A DNA stretch of 64,000 bases from Nocardia brevicatena NBRC 12119 (GTDB lineage Bacteria > Actinomycetota > Actinomycetes > Mycobacteriales > Mycobacteriaceae): positions 36,060 through 100,059 of the forward strand of contig NZ_BAFU01000078.1 of NCBI RefSeq assembly GCF_000308495.1. The letters are read 5' to 3'. Below the pieces are notes generated by a model. That model saw only the letters and a program-made list of their open reading frames with translations, was not told the origin of the DNA and did not search any database. A program made the translations under genes and the position numbers. This document shows positions 43,461-53,020 of this stretch, piece after piece; position 1 is the first letter of the stretch, and each line of letters starts with the position of its first letter.

Positions 43461-43482
43461 ACTAGACTTAGCTAGATCTAGT
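43461..43482. promoter_or_regulatory. inverted repeat upstream of the toxin-antitoxin pair
   Basis: ACTAGA (43461-43466) and TCTAGT (43477-43482) are inverted copies, and the inner CTAGATCTAG (43472-43481) is itself a 10-bp palindrome. It ends 11 bases before the antitoxin start. Antitoxins of this type normally repress their own operon through such sites. Confidence 0.55.
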
Positions 43483-43493
43483 ACCGTGATGAG

Positions 43494-43739
43494 ATGACGG
43501 CGGTGAACATACACGAGGCCAAAACACATCTGTCCAGGTTGCTCGAACGTGTCTCGAAGGGGGAACGCATCGTGATCTCGAAGGCGGGGGTGCCGATAGC
43601 CGACCTGGTGCCTCATCGGGCAGCGCCGGTGACCATCGGCGGACTGAAGGGGCAATTGCGATACGACGACAGTGCATTCGAGATCGACCCGGACATTCAG
43701 CGAATGTTCCACGGGGATGACGCGGATGCTCCTGCTTGA
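43494..43739 (+). CDS. vapB: Phd/YefM-type antitoxin of a VapBC-like pair
   Basis: An 81-residue antitoxin. The opening VNIHEAKTHLSRLLERVSKG then ERIVISKAGVPIADLVP is the standard Phd/YefM fold that binds DNA. The last 35 residues (YDDSAFEIDPDIQRMFHGDD) are acidic and should wrap the toxin. It overlaps the toxin gene by about 23 bases. The promoter holds an inverted repeat that may serve for autorepression. Confidence 0.88.
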   Translation: MTAVNIHEAKTHLSRLLERVSKGERIVISKAGVPIADLVPHRAAPVTIGGLKGQLRYDDSAFEIDPDIQRMFHGDDADAPA

Positions 43740-44109
43740 CAGCCAGACCACATTGTGGCTGCTGGACGACAATCCTCGGCTGGGTGCGGCAGCACGCAAG
43801 ACGATCACATCCGCGACGGAGGTGTACGTCTCGTCGGCAACGATCTGGGAGCTGACCCTCAAATCCATGCTGGGCAGACTGACGGTGCCGACGAATCTCA
43901 CCGAGGTGTTGGGCGATCAGGGCCTGGGAATCCTCGATGTAACCGGACAACACGCGGAGGGCCTGCGTGAATTCCCCGAACTGGTACGCCACGACCCATT
44001 CGATCGGTTGATCACCTCACAGGCATTCTGCGAGCGATCGCTGCTGCTGACCGCGGATACCGTACTGCTAGGGCTGCGACGAGATTTCATCACCGACTCG
44101 ACGCAATAG
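43717..44109 (+). CDS. vapC: PIN-domain toxin (VapC-like ribonuclease)
   Basis: A 130-residue PIN-domain protein. Acidic residues expected for Mg2+-dependent RNA cleavage are visible: the early Asp in LLLDSQTTLWLLDD, the Glu in SSATIWELTLKSMLGRL, and the Asp residues in RHDPFDRLITSQA and LLTADTVLLG. These define an intact active site. ATG 43717 is my start; ATG 43726 is also possible and reduces the overlap with the antitoxin. The 3' end overlaps the convergent racemase gene by 42 bases. The target RNA is unknown. Confidence 0.86.
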   Translation: MTRMLLLDSQTTLWLLDDNPRLGAAARKTITSATEVYVSSATIWELTLKSMLGRLTVPTNLTEVLGDQGLGILDVTGQHAEGLREFPELVRHDPFDRLITSQAFCERSLLLTADTVLLGLRRDFITDSTQ

Positions 44110-44862
44110 GGCACCGAGGACACGCCCCGGCTCGTAAGCCGCCGCACCGGCCGGGAGTTCGCCGGGACGGCCACTGTTGTACACCCGCACGGTCCCATTG
44201 CCCGTACTCGGACGACCGAGTGCGTCCATCCGGCGGATGGTCTGCGCGGCCACCGCTTGGGCGCTGTCGAACAGTCGCACACCGTCCGGCAGCGCGGCGA
44301 CGATATGGTCCACCACCAACGGATAGTGGGTGCAGCCCAGAACCACGCCTTCGACATCGTCGGGAGTGCGCGCGGCCGCGGCGGCGATGGACTCGCGTAC
44401 CGCGACCATATCGCCCCGGTCGACAGCCTCGGCCAGGCCGTGACAGGCCACCCCGGTCACCGTCGCGTCCCCACCGAACTTCGCGATGAGATCCGCCTGG
44501 TACGGACTCGCCGTCGTCGCCGCCGTCGCCCAGACGGCCACCGACCGGCACACCGCCGCGGCGGGCTTGATGGCGGGGACCGTGCCCACCACCGGGATAT
44601 CCGGTCCGATCGAGGCGCGGGTGTGCTCGAGCGCGGTGACGCTCGCCGTGTTGCAGGGGATCACAATGACGTCGGCGCCGAGTTCCACGGCCGCTCGTGC
44701 GGTACCGACGACGCGGTCGATGACCCATTCTCCGGGCTTGGGTCCCCAGGGAGCCCCATCGGGGTCCAGTTGCAGCAGCAGATCCACATGGGGCCGCAGC
44801 TTGCGCAGCCACGCCGCGGTGGGCAGCAGGCCGAAACCCGAATCGATGAGCGCAACGATCAC
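44068..44862 (-). CDS. Asp/Glu racemase family protein (MurI-like, divergent)
   Basis: A 264-residue racemase-fold protein starting at GTG 44862. Both cysteine loops of glutamate racemase are present: VIPCNTASVTALE (Cys about 75) and VLGCTHYPLVVDH (Cys about 184). The N-terminal LIDSGFGLLPTAAWLRKLRP departs from the standard D-S-G-x-G-G-L-T motif of cell-wall MurI, so this may be a second racemase with a different substrate. It follows the ferredoxin reductase gene by 9 bases on the same strand, an unexpected partner for a cell-wall enzyme. Its end overlaps the convergent toxin gene. Confidence 0.72.
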   Translation of the reverse strand: MIVALIDSGFGLLPTAAWLRKLRPHVDLLLQLDPDGAPWGPKPGEWVIDRVVGTARAAVELGADVIVIPCNTASVTALEHTRASIGPDIPVVGTVPAIKPAAAVCRSVAVWATAATTASPYQADLIAKFGGDATVTGVACHGLAEAVDRGDMVAVRESIAAAAARTPDDVEGVVLGCTHYPLVVDHIVAALPDGVRLFDSAQAVAAQTIRRMDALGRPSTGNGTVRVYNSGRPGELPAGAAAYEPGRVLGALLRRVGDEISSQP

Positions 44863-44871
44863 GGAATCAGG

Positions 44872-46071
44872 TTATTGGCCCGCGCCGAGCAGCTCCGCCA
44901 CCGGGGCGCCCGCGGCCACCTTCGCGCGCATCTTCATCACCTGGCCGGCCATCCCCGCGCCGACCACCGCGGCCAATCGACCGTCGCGGATGTAGTAGGC
45001 GAGGAACTTGCGGCCGTCATCGGAGACGATCCGCACATCGTCATCGGCGCGGGGGGCGCCGAGCGACTGAATTTTGATGTTGTACTGGTCGCTCCAGAAG
45101 TACCGCACCTGCGCCGCACCCGGCGGTTCGACACCCAGCAGCGCGCAGGACAGCAGCTTCGCCTGCTCGCCCGCATTGGTCCAGTGTTCGACCCGGCGGC
45201 ACTCCCCGGAGGGATACCGCCAGGCGGCGACATCGCCGACCGCCCAGACACCGTCCACATTGGTGCGGCCGGCCTCATCGGTGCGGATACCGCCACCGAG
45301 CGAGGGCGGGGCCAGTTCGATATCAGAGTCCTCCAGCCAGTCGGTCACCGGCCGCGAGCCCACACCGACCACCACCAGATCGGCCCGCACCTCGCTCCCG
45401 TCGGTGAGTGCCGCACCGGCCACCCGACCACTGTCCTCGGTCAGCAGCTCGCGCACCCCCATACCGCAGCGCAGGTCGACCCCCTCGGCGCGGTGCATCC
45501 GGGCCACCAGCTCCCCCACCTGTTCACCCAATACCGCCGCCAGCGGCGTCGGCTGCGGTTCCACCAGCACCACCGGCACATCCGCGGCGCGGAAGCTCGC
45601 GGCCAGCTCACAGCCGATGAAACCGGCACCGATCACCAGCGCCCGGCTCGCCGTCTTCAGCTCGTCGCGCAGTGCGGCGGCGTCGTCGTGACTGCGCAGG
45701 ACGTGTACGCCGGGAATGTCCTCGGTGCCGGGCAGCCGCCGCGGCACCAGGCCGGTCGCGATGATCAGCCGGTCGTAGGCCAGATCGCCGCCGTCGGCCA
45801 ACCGCACCCGCCGGGCGGAGAGGTCCACGCCGACGGCCCGGGTGTTCATCCGCAGATCGATCCGCTGTTCGGTGAAGAACTCACTCGGACGCAGCGCCGT
45901 ATCGTCGGTTTCCCCGCGCACGAACTGTTTGGACAGCGGCGGACGATCGTACGGCGGTCGCGCTTCGGCACCGAGCAGCACCAACTCGCCCTCGTATCCG
46001 GCCCGGCGCAGCTCCTCGGCGGTGCGCAGCCCGGCCAGGCCGGCGCCGACGATCACGATCGGTGCGGTCAT
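44872..46071 (-). CDS. NAD(P)H-ferredoxin / rubredoxin-type FAD reductase
   Basis: A 399-residue pyridine-nucleotide flavoprotein of the rhodocoxin/putidaredoxin reductase group. The FAD start IVIVGAGLAGLRTAEELRRA is at residues 6-25. YDRPPLSKQFVRG lies near 45-57, ALVIGAGFIGCELAASFR marks the NAD site, and VWAVGDVAAWRYPSGE begins the third domain. It reduces ferredoxins that feed cytochrome P450s or other oxygenases. ATG 46071 with GGGAG about 8 nt upstream is chosen over the open frame further out. No ferredoxin or P450 gene adjoins; the racemase gene follows at 9 bases. Confidence 0.85.
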   Translation of the reverse strand: MTAPIVIVGAGLAGLRTAEELRRAGYEGELVLLGAEARPPYDRPPLSKQFVRGETDDTALRPSEFFTEQRIDLRMNTRAVGVDLSARRVRLADGGDLAYDRLIIATGLVPRRLPGTEDIPGVHVLRSHDDAAALRDELKTASRALVIGAGFIGCELAASFRAADVPVVLVEPQPTPLAAVLGEQVGELVARMHRAEGVDLRCGMGVRELLTEDSGRVAGAALTDGSEVRADLVVVGVGSRPVTDWLEDSDIELAPPSLGGGIRTDEAGRTNVDGVWAVGDVAAWRYPSGECRRVEHWTNAGEQAKLLSCALLGVEPPGAAQVRYFWSDQYNIKIQSLGAPRADDDVRIVSDDGRKFLAYYIRDGRLAAVVGAGMAGQVMKMRAKVAAGAPVAELLGAGQ

Positions 46072-46308
46072 ACCGAACTCCCTTCCGGCAACCGGCTCGA
46101 CGGTGCCGGCCATATGTTGCGAATCGCAGAATGTAGCCCACCCTAACCTGCACCGATCCGCAATCTTCGTGACCCACATCATGCTTCATTGATATTCGGA
46201 TCGCCGCGCAATCGTGTCCCTGGCGCTGTCGACCGCGCGGTCAAACAGGTCTATACCAAGGTCGGAGCCCTATTTCGGGTTCTGTTCCAGTAGAGGAGGG
46301 CCACCGAA

Positions 46309-46665
46309 ATGTTCACCGAAAGCCGCGCCCAGGATTTATTGGCAATGGTGCTCGGCATCTTCGTCGCCCTGTCGCCGCTGTGGCTGGCCACCAGCAACCG
46401 AGCCGCATGGACGATGGTCGTGCTCGGCGTGCTGATCGCGCTCACCGGCCTGGCCCAGATGTCTCGGCCGGAGTTGTCCATCGCCGACTACGCCATGGGC
46501 CTGTTCGGCGTACTGCTGTTCCTGGCCCCATGGGTCATGGACTACACCGGGTACACCGGTGCGTCATGGACCTCGTGGATCGTCGGGATCGTGACCGTAC
46601 TGGTCGCCGCGGCGGCACTGCCCGCTATCGCCGGGCGGGGGCACCGCACCGTACCGCACCACTGA
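46309..46665 (+). CDS. SPW-repeat membrane protein
   Basis: A 118-residue membrane protein with four hydrophobic helices in two similar halves. Each half carries the SPW motif: FVALSPLWL near residues 18-26 and LLFLAPWVM near 70-78, the second followed by TGASWTSWIVG. The duplicated layout is that of the SPW family. The function is not known. Its stop shares one base with the following tetR start (TGATG), so they are coupled. Confidence 0.82.
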   Translation: MFTESRAQDLLAMVLGIFVALSPLWLATSNRAAWTMVVLGVLIALTGLAQMSRPELSIADYAMGLFGVLLFLAPWVMDYTGYTGASWTSWIVGIVTVLVAAAALPAIAGRGHRTVPHH

Positions 46666-47279
46666 TGACATCGCGGCGGTCCGGGCGGCGCCGCAATGCG
46701 AAAACCGACGGCGACGCCCGTCTGCTCATCCTGGACGCGGCCGAGCGACTGTTCGCCCAACAAGGATTCGATGCCACCAGCACCGCCGCCGTCGCCGCGG
46801 CGGCCGGAGTTCCGAAAGGACTGATCTTCTACTACTTCCCCACCAAGGAGGCGATTCTGTCGGCACTGGTATCCGAACGGGTACCGGATCGGCCGGTCGT
46901 CGATATCGGCCCGCTCGTCGCGCCCGGCGATCCGACGACAAGTCTGCTCAACCTGGATGCCGCCCTGAACCGGGACGACCGACACGGGCCGGTGCTGCGG
47001 ACGATCATGTGGCAGGAGGCCCGCACCCACCCCGAGGTCGGCCGGCGACTGCGCGGCGTACGAGACCAGTTGCTCGATCTGACGGCGCGGGTACTGCAGG
47101 CCAGTGCCCCGGCGCCGGTGCGGCCCGGCACGCTGCGCGCCTGCGCCGCGGCATGGGTGTCGGCCATGTTCTCCCTCGCCGACTGGCCGGCCGCTCCGGG
47201 CGACAGAACACCGGCCGGGGGTCCGGAACCGCTGCGCGTGGCGCAGGTCATCACGGCCGGGATGGCCCAACTCGGGTGA
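46665..47279 (+). CDS. TetR-family regulator
   Basis: A 204-residue TetR protein with HTH AERLFAQQGFDATSTAAVAA then AAGVPKGLIFYYFPTKEAIL (about residues 22-63) and a helical ligand domain. It is coupled to the SPW-protein gene (TGATG) and most simply regulates that unit. The start at ATG 46665 is set by the coupling; the frame extends further upstream inside the SPW gene but is a shadow there. Confidence 0.82.
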   Translation: MTSRRSGRRRNAKTDGDARLLILDAAERLFAQQGFDATSTAAVAAAAGVPKGLIFYYFPTKEAILSALVSERVPDRPVVDIGPLVAPGDPTTSLLNLDAALNRDDRHGPVLRTIMWQEARTHPEVGRRLRGVRDQLLDLTARVLQASAPAPVRPGTLRACAAAWVSAMFSLADWPAAPGDRTPAGGPEPLRVAQVITAGMAQLG

Positions 47280-47402
47280 CACGGTCCGGGGACGAGCCCC
47301 CGGCAACAAAACCGGACAGAATGTAATTCTCGTCACTCGGAACGCATAGCCGCCGGCAACGGGCATATCGGGGGATCACAAAACCTGTGTCGGCAGGTAA
47401 CA

Positions 47403-49334
47403 ATGGGCGGCATGGATGCCGAATACGCCAGCCTCGGAGACGAACTACGCGCCCGCCAGGAGGAATACCGGCGCAACCAGCAGAACTCCGAGTCGGGGGG
47501 ATGGTCGAGCACGGGGATGACCGGTGTCACCCCCGCGAACGGCTCCACGGGTCGGCCCGAGTTCATCTCGGACAACAACTACGCGTGGACCCCGGCTCCC
47601 ACATTCACCACACCACCACCCGGACCGCCGCAGCAGACCAACGGGTCCTATTCCTCCGGCACATTCGGCAGCTACCCGTCGGGCACATTCAGCGGCCAGA
47701 ACGGGACCTATTCCTCCGGCACCCCGCACACCCCGAACGGGAGCAACCCTGCCGGCTCGTCGAACACCGGGAACGGGACCTATCCGTCGGGTTCGTTCAA
47801 CGTCCAGAACGGCTCGTACACATCGGGTTCGTTCAACGGCCTGATAAGCCCCGAGGGGTTCACCGACAGCGGTGGCGACGCGGGCGGCACGTCCCCGTCC
47901 GGCAACGAGTCCTACACCACGGGCATCTTCGACGGGCCGAGTTCCCCGAACACCGTCGGCTTCACCGACCTCTCCGCCACAGGCGGGTCCGTCCCCTCCC
48001 CCGCCACTTCCGACAGCGCGGCCACGATGGTGGTGAACGCCCCGAACAGCTCCAAGTTCACCGCCCCACCGCAGCGGCCGGACAGCCACTCGTCGGTACC
48101 CGTTCAGCCGACTCCTCCCGGACCACCTGCCCTACCGGCCTCACCGAGCGCATATGCCGCACCGGCCACGCAGGACGACGATTCACAACCCATCACGGCG
48201 GTCCTGCCCAAAACGGGTTCCCTGCCCGCTCTTCCGACACGGTCCTCGGCAACCCGAGCGTCGAGCCGGCCGGCAGCACAACCGACAATGGCGGGCCGGC
48301 CCACGACATCCACATCGGCGTCCTCCGCCGGGACCGCCGCGTCACGGGACGACCGCTTCCCGGAAACGGCCGCGCCGGCCACCTCCGCGCCCGAGGCTCC
48401 GGGACCGCGGACTCCGGCGCCGGATACGCCCGCGATACAGGAGACCCCTTCGCGGGAGCCCCGGTCGGCCGAGGCCCTGGCATCCCTTTTGGCGGAACAG
48501 TTGGCGTTGGCCGAGCGACTGTCCTCGGCGGCCTCGAGGGAGACATCCGCGGCGGCGTCCCTGTCACGGCAGACACCCGAACCGGAAGCACATCCGGCGC
48601 ACTCGTCGAACGGCCGGGTGCCGGGCATACCGTCGACGACATCCGCCCCCGCACCGAGCCGGTCGGCCGTGCCGCGGCTCCCCGCACCCGACGCGGATAT
48701 CGCCGCCTCCACGGCTACCCAGCCATCCGATCACTCCGGCTGGTTCTCGACGATCTCGGACGAAAACACCGCTCCACCGTCCCCGCCATCGGATGAGGCC
48801 GGCGAGCCGGCCCCGCACACCACCGACCGACCGGAGAGTTCCGAAGAACTGTACGGCCCCATTCGGGACGAAGCCCATAACACCGCTCCTCCGGTGTTCG
48901 AGGCGCCGCCGGCGGCCACGCGAAGCGAACGCAGACGCAACGGCTCCTCCGAGTTCCGCCCGCGCGCACTCACCGAGTTCCATGCCGCACTCGCGCCCGC
49001 CGCGCCGACAGAACCTCCCGCCGGAGCCCCCGATAGCCGGGCCGCGGCACCGGCACCGGCCGATACCGCCTCCCGCCGTTCCCGGCGGCGCAGCGCCGAC
49101 AACAACTCCGAGATCAATATCCACCTGATCATGCAGTTGCTGCTGGCCGGCGATGAACTCCACGACGTCGCCACCCGCGCCGAAGCGGGCGACGCGTCGA
49201 TCGAAGAGTTCATCCACACCGCCCGGCAGGCCCGCGACGCCTCCCTGGCGGTGGTCTCCGCGTGGTACGGCGGGACCGACCGGATGGTGAAATTCGCCCA
49301 GTCCCTCCTGCACGCGGCCGGCGAATCCGACTGA
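47403..49334 (+). CDS. Pro/Ser/Thr-rich repeat protein with compact C-terminal domain
   Basis: A 643-residue soluble-looking protein. Residues 1-25 form a charged helix (YASLGDELRARQEEYRR). Residues 80-145 carry short repeats of the form N-G-[ST]-Y-x-S-G-[ST]-F, about five copies, with a later variant NESYTTGIF. Some 400 residues of low-complexity Pro/Ser/Thr/Ala sequence follow. The last 80 residues (EINIHLIMQLLLAGDELHDV, then ASIEEFIHTARQARDASLAV and WYGGTDRMVKFAQSLL) are clearly helical and look conserved. There is no signal peptide or membrane helix. I know no family. It may be a scaffold with disordered spacers; that is inference. Confidence 0.72.
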   Translation: MGGMDAEYASLGDELRARQEEYRRNQQNSESGGWSSTGMTGVTPANGSTGRPEFISDNNYAWTPAPTFTTPPPGPPQQTNGSYSSGTFGSYPSGTFSGQNGTYSSGTPHTPNGSNPAGSSNTGNGTYPSGSFNVQNGSYTSGSFNGLISPEGFTDSGGDAGGTSPSGNESYTTGIFDGPSSPNTVGFTDLSATGGSVPSPATSDSAATMVVNAPNSSKFTAPPQRPDSHSSVPVQPTPPGPPALPASPSAYAAPATQDDDSQPITAVLPKTGSLPALPTRSSATRASSRPAAQPTMAGRPTTSTSASSAGTAASRDDRFPETAAPATSAPEAPGPRTPAPDTPAIQETPSREPRSAEALASLLAEQLALAERLSSAASRETSAAASLSRQTPEPEAHPAHSSNGRVPGIPSTTSAPAPSRSAVPRLPAPDADIAASTATQPSDHSGWFSTISDENTAPPSPPSDEAGEPAPHTTDRPESSEELYGPIRDEAHNTAPPVFEAPPAATRSERRRNGSSEFRPRALTEFHAALAPAAPTEPPAGAPDSRAAAPAPADTASRRSRRRSADNNSEINIHLIMQLLLAGDELHDVATRAEAGDASIEEFIHTARQARDASLAVVSAWYGGTDRMVKFAQSLLHAAGESD

Positions 49335-49404
49335 ATCCGGACAACGCGCCGGATGTCGGTTCGCCGGCCGCGCTCGGGCGGCCCGCGCCCAGGCGCTCGA
49401 CCGG

Positions 49405-51487
49405 TTACCGAGCCAGGATCCGTGCCGCCGCCGTAGGCGGAACCTGCGCGTAGGAGTCGAACACCATGGTGTAGCTCGCCCGGCCCTTGGTTTTCGACCG
49501 CAGGTCACCGATATAGCCGAACATCTCCTCCAGCGGAACCAGGGCGGTGACCACCCTGGCGGCACCCCGGAGCGCCGTGGCCTGAATCCGTCCGCGGCGA
49601 GAGTTCAGATCACCCATCACCTCACCCAGGTACTCCTCGGGTGTGGTGGCCTCGATCCGCATGATCGGCTCCAGCAGTACCGGACCGGCCTGCGCCAGTG
49701 CTTTCCGTACCGCGTCGGCTGCCGCGGTACGGAAAGCGAGTTCGGACGGGTCCTTGGTGTGTGCGGCGCCGTCGAACAGCACGACCCGCACATTCACCAT
49801 CGGGTACCCGCCCAGCACGCCTCCTGCCACGGCGTCCTGTGCACCGGCGTCGACCGCCGGCACATACTCCTTCGGCACCCGCCCACCGACCACCCGGCTC
49901 TCGAACTCGTAGACCGCGCCGTCGTCGGCGACCATCGGCTCCACCCCGAGCACCACCTTGGCGTACTGCCCGGAACCGCCCGTCTGTTTGCGGTGCGTGT
50001 ATTCCAACCGATACGTCTCGGTGATGGTCTCCCGATATGTCACCCGCGGTTTCCCGATCGCGGCCGCGACCCCGAACTCTCCGCGAAGCCGATTCGCCAG
50101 CACATCCAGATGCAGTTCTCCCATACCGCCGAGCACGGTCTGCCCGGTTTCCGGGTCCAACCGCACCGAAACGGTCGGGTCCTCCTCGGCGAGAACCTGA
50201 ATTGCCGCACTCAACCGCTCCCGGTCGCTGCCGGTGGCCGGTTCCACCGATACCGTGATCACCGGTTCGGGAAACGTCATCGACTCCAACGCGATCGGCT
50301 GCCGCGGATCGCACAGGGTGTTACCGGTGGTGGTGTCCTTCAGCCCGATCACCGCACAGATATCGCCCGCTCGGACCCGTTCGACCGGGTATTCGGTGTC
50401 GGCGTGCATCCGGAACAGTTTGCCCAGTCGCTCCTTTCGTCCGGTGGTCGAATTCAGGACGGTCGCCCCGGCCGCCACCTGTCCGGAGTACACCCGCAGA
50501 TAGACGAGCCGGCCGAAGAACGGATGTGCGGCGACCTTGAACGCCAAGGCCGCGAAGGGACCGTCGGTATCGGCGTCGCGGTACACCACGATGTCCGTAC
50601 CCGGCAGGTGCCCGGCCACCCCGCCACTGTCCGACGGCGACGGCAGATAATCCACCACGGCGTCGAGCAGCGGTTGCACGCCCTTGTTCCCCAGCGCCGA
50701 ACCGCACAGCACCGGGTAGACCTCGGAGGCGACCGTCATCCGGCGGATCGCGCCCTTGATCTCCTCGACGGTGAATTCCACACCGCTCGAGAATTTCTCC
50801 AGCAGCCCCTCGTCCGACTCGGCGACCGCCTCCATCAACTCGCTCCGATACCGTCGCGCCAGTTCGGCCGACCCGTCCGGAATGGCCACCGTGCGGTACC
50901 GCATCCCGAAATCATCGGCATCCTCCCACACCTTCGCGGTCATCTCGACCAGGTCGACAATGCCCTCGAAGGTGTCCTCCGCACCGATCGGCAACTGGAT
51001 GACCAGTGGTTTCACCCCGAGCCGAGCAGTGATGGACGCTACGGTGGCGCCGAAATCCGCACCGCGTTTGTCCATCTTGTTCACAAAGCAGATCCGCGGC
51101 ACACCATAGCGATCCGCCTGCCGCCATACCTGCTCCGACTGGGGGTTCCACGCCTTCTTTGGCATCGAAAACCACCACGGCGCCGTCGAGCACTCGCAGG
51201 CATCGCTCCACTTCGACGGTGAAGTCGACATGACCCGGAGTGTCGATGATGGTGATCCGGTGCTCGTTCCAGAAACAGGTCGTCGCGGCGGCGGTGATGG
51301 TGATACCGCGTTCGCGTTCCTGCGCCATCCGGTCCATCGCCGATGTGCCGTCGCGCACCTCACCGAGTTTGTGGGTGACACCGGAATAGAACAGGACACG
51401 CTCGGTGGTGGTCGTCTTACCGGCATCGATATGCGCCATGATGCCGATATTGCGCAACCGGGCCCGCTCGTCTCGTCCTCGCGTCAT
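49405..51487 (-). pseudogene. second EF-G gene (fusA paralogue) with a +1 frameshift
   Basis: About 694 codons of elongation factor G broken by one extra base. The first part, from ATG 51487 (GGGGAG upstream), reads [20 protein letters not shown] and [20 protein letters not shown] as far as AKEGVEP. The next frame continues [29 protein letters not shown] and on to a normal EF-G end. The shift falls in a run of five G (plus strand 51141-51145); four would restore the frame. Both parts are well conserved, so the decay is recent, or the extra base is a sequencing error, or the site is programmed. It lies just after tuf, while the intact fusA is at 53021-55123. Confidence 0.85.
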
Positions 51488-51697
51488 CGCGGGAACTCCC
51501 CTCGCATCAATCGTTTCGTCGTACAGGACGACACTCGCCGAACTGATGCGTTCCGCGACGGCGCGAGCGTCACGCGGTATGCCGACAGCACACCGGATGG
51601 CGCCCGTCGACTACCGCAGCTGCGGACCTCCCGAAACCATGCCCACCTGTATACCGCCCACCGCACACACCGACAACGGGATTTCCCCCGACACGGC

Positions 51698-51729
51698 AAA
51701 GGGCCGCTCCCCGAAGGAAGCGGCCCTTT
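51698..51729 (-). terminator. intrinsic terminator after tuf
   Basis: AAAGGGCCGCT (51698-51708) and AGCGGCCCTTT (51719-51729) are a perfect 11-bp inverted repeat with a 10-base loop, starting 17 bases past the tuf stop. The T-tract is short on the minus strand (CCCTTT then GCC), as is usual in actinobacteria. It should end the rpsL-rpsG-fusA-tuf message and separate the paralogous EF-G gene. Confidence 0.8.
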
Positions 51730-51745
51730 CTCGTAAGACCGGGTC

Positions 51746-52936
51746 TTACTTGATGATCTTCGTGACGCGACCGGCGCCGACGGTGCGGCCACCCTCGCGG
51801 ATCGCGAAGCGCAGACCCTCGTCCATGGCGACCGGCTGGATCAGCTTCACCGACATCTCCGTGTTGTCGCCGGGCATAACCATTTCGGTGCCCTCGGGCA
51901 GGGTCACAACACCCGTCACGTCAGTGGTACGGAAGTAGAACTGCGGACGGTAGTTGTTGAAGAACGGGGTGTGGCGGCCACCCTCGTCCTTCGACAGGAT
52001 GTAGGCCTGACCCTCGAACTCGGTGTGCGGGGTGGTGGTGCCCGGCTTGATGACGACCTGGCCGCGCTCGACATCCTCACGCTTGATACCGCGGATCAGC
52101 AGACCGGCGTTGTCACCGGCCTGAGCCGAATCCAGCATCTTGCGGAACATCTCGATACCGGTGATGGTGGTCTTGGTCTTATCCGGACGGATGCCGACGA
52201 TCTCGACTTCCTCGTTGAGGTTGATCACGCCGCGCTCCACACGACCGGTGACCACCGTGCCACGGCCGGTGATGGTGAACACGTCCTCGATCGGCATCAG
52301 GAACGGCTTGTCGGTCTCACGCACCGGGTCCGGGATGGACTCGTCGACCGCGTTCATCAGCTCGAGCACCGACTCGGTCCACTTCGGGTCGCCCTCGAGC
52401 GCCTTCAGACCGGACACGCGCACGACCGGGGCGTCCTCGTCGAACTCCTGCGAGGCCAGCAGTTCGCGGACCTCCATCTCGACGAGCTCGAGGATCTCCT
52501 CGTCGTCGACCATATCCGCCTTGTTCAGCGCGACCAGGATGTAGGGCACGCCGACCTGACGGGCGAGCAGCACGTGCTCACGGGTCTGCGGCATCGGGCC
52601 GTCGGTGGCGGCGACCACGAGGATGGCACCGTCCATCTGGGCCGCACCGGTGATCATGTTCTTGATGTAGTCGGCGTGACCGGGGGCGTCGACGTGCGCG
52701 TAGTGGCGCTTCTCGGTCTGGTACTCGACGTGGGAGATGTTGATCGTGATACCACGAGCCTTCTCCTCCGGCGCCTTGTCGATCTGATCGAAGGCAAAGC
52801 TTTCGTTCAGATCCGGGTACTTGTCCGCCAGCACCTTGGTGATCGCTGCGGTCAGCGTGGTCTTGCCGTGGTCGACGTGACCGATGGTGCCGATGTTGAC
52901 GTGCGGCTTCGTCCGCTCGAACTTCGCCTTCGCCAC
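51746..52936 (-). CDS. tuf: elongation factor Tu
   Basis: A 396-residue EF-Tu. The GTPase motifs are GHVDHGKTT (residues 19-27), [14 protein letters not shown] and SGLKALEG; domains 2 and 3 follow with a standard ending [12 protein letters not shown]. It carries aminoacyl-tRNA to the ribosome. It starts at GTG 52936 with AGGAGG about 8 nt upstream. It is the last intact gene of the str operon and is followed by a strong hairpin terminator. Sequence is normal throughout. Confidence 0.98.
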   Translation of the reverse strand: MAKAKFERTKPHVNIGTIGHVDHGKTTLTAAITKVLADKYPDLNESFAFDQIDKAPEEKARGITINISHVEYQTEKRHYAHVDAPGHADYIKNMITGAAQMDGAILVVAATDGPMPQTREHVLLARQVGVPYILVALNKADMVDDEEILELVEMEVRELLASQEFDEDAPVVRVSGLKALEGDPKWTESVLELMNAVDESIPDPVRETDKPFLMPIEDVFTITGRGTVVTGRVERGVINLNEEVEIVGIRPDKTKTTITGIEMFRKMLDSAQAGDNAGLLIRGIKREDVERGQVVIKPGTTTPHTEFEGQAYILSKDEGGRHTPFFNNYRPQFYFRTTDVTGVVTLPEGTEMVMPGDNTEMSVKLIQPVAMDEGLRFAIREGGRTVGAGRVTKIIK

Positions 52937-53020
52937 TGTGGTGTCCTCCTGGACTTGTTGGTGCTTGCTAGTTGCAGCAGTGCGGATTATTTACAGGGGG
53001 TCGTACTGACGATCCGGGAA

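Noticed and set aside
44257-46146. A 629-codon plus-strand frame opposite the racemase and ferredoxin reductase
   Set aside because: His/Arg/Gln-rich antisense shadow; the minus-strand genes carry clear motifs.
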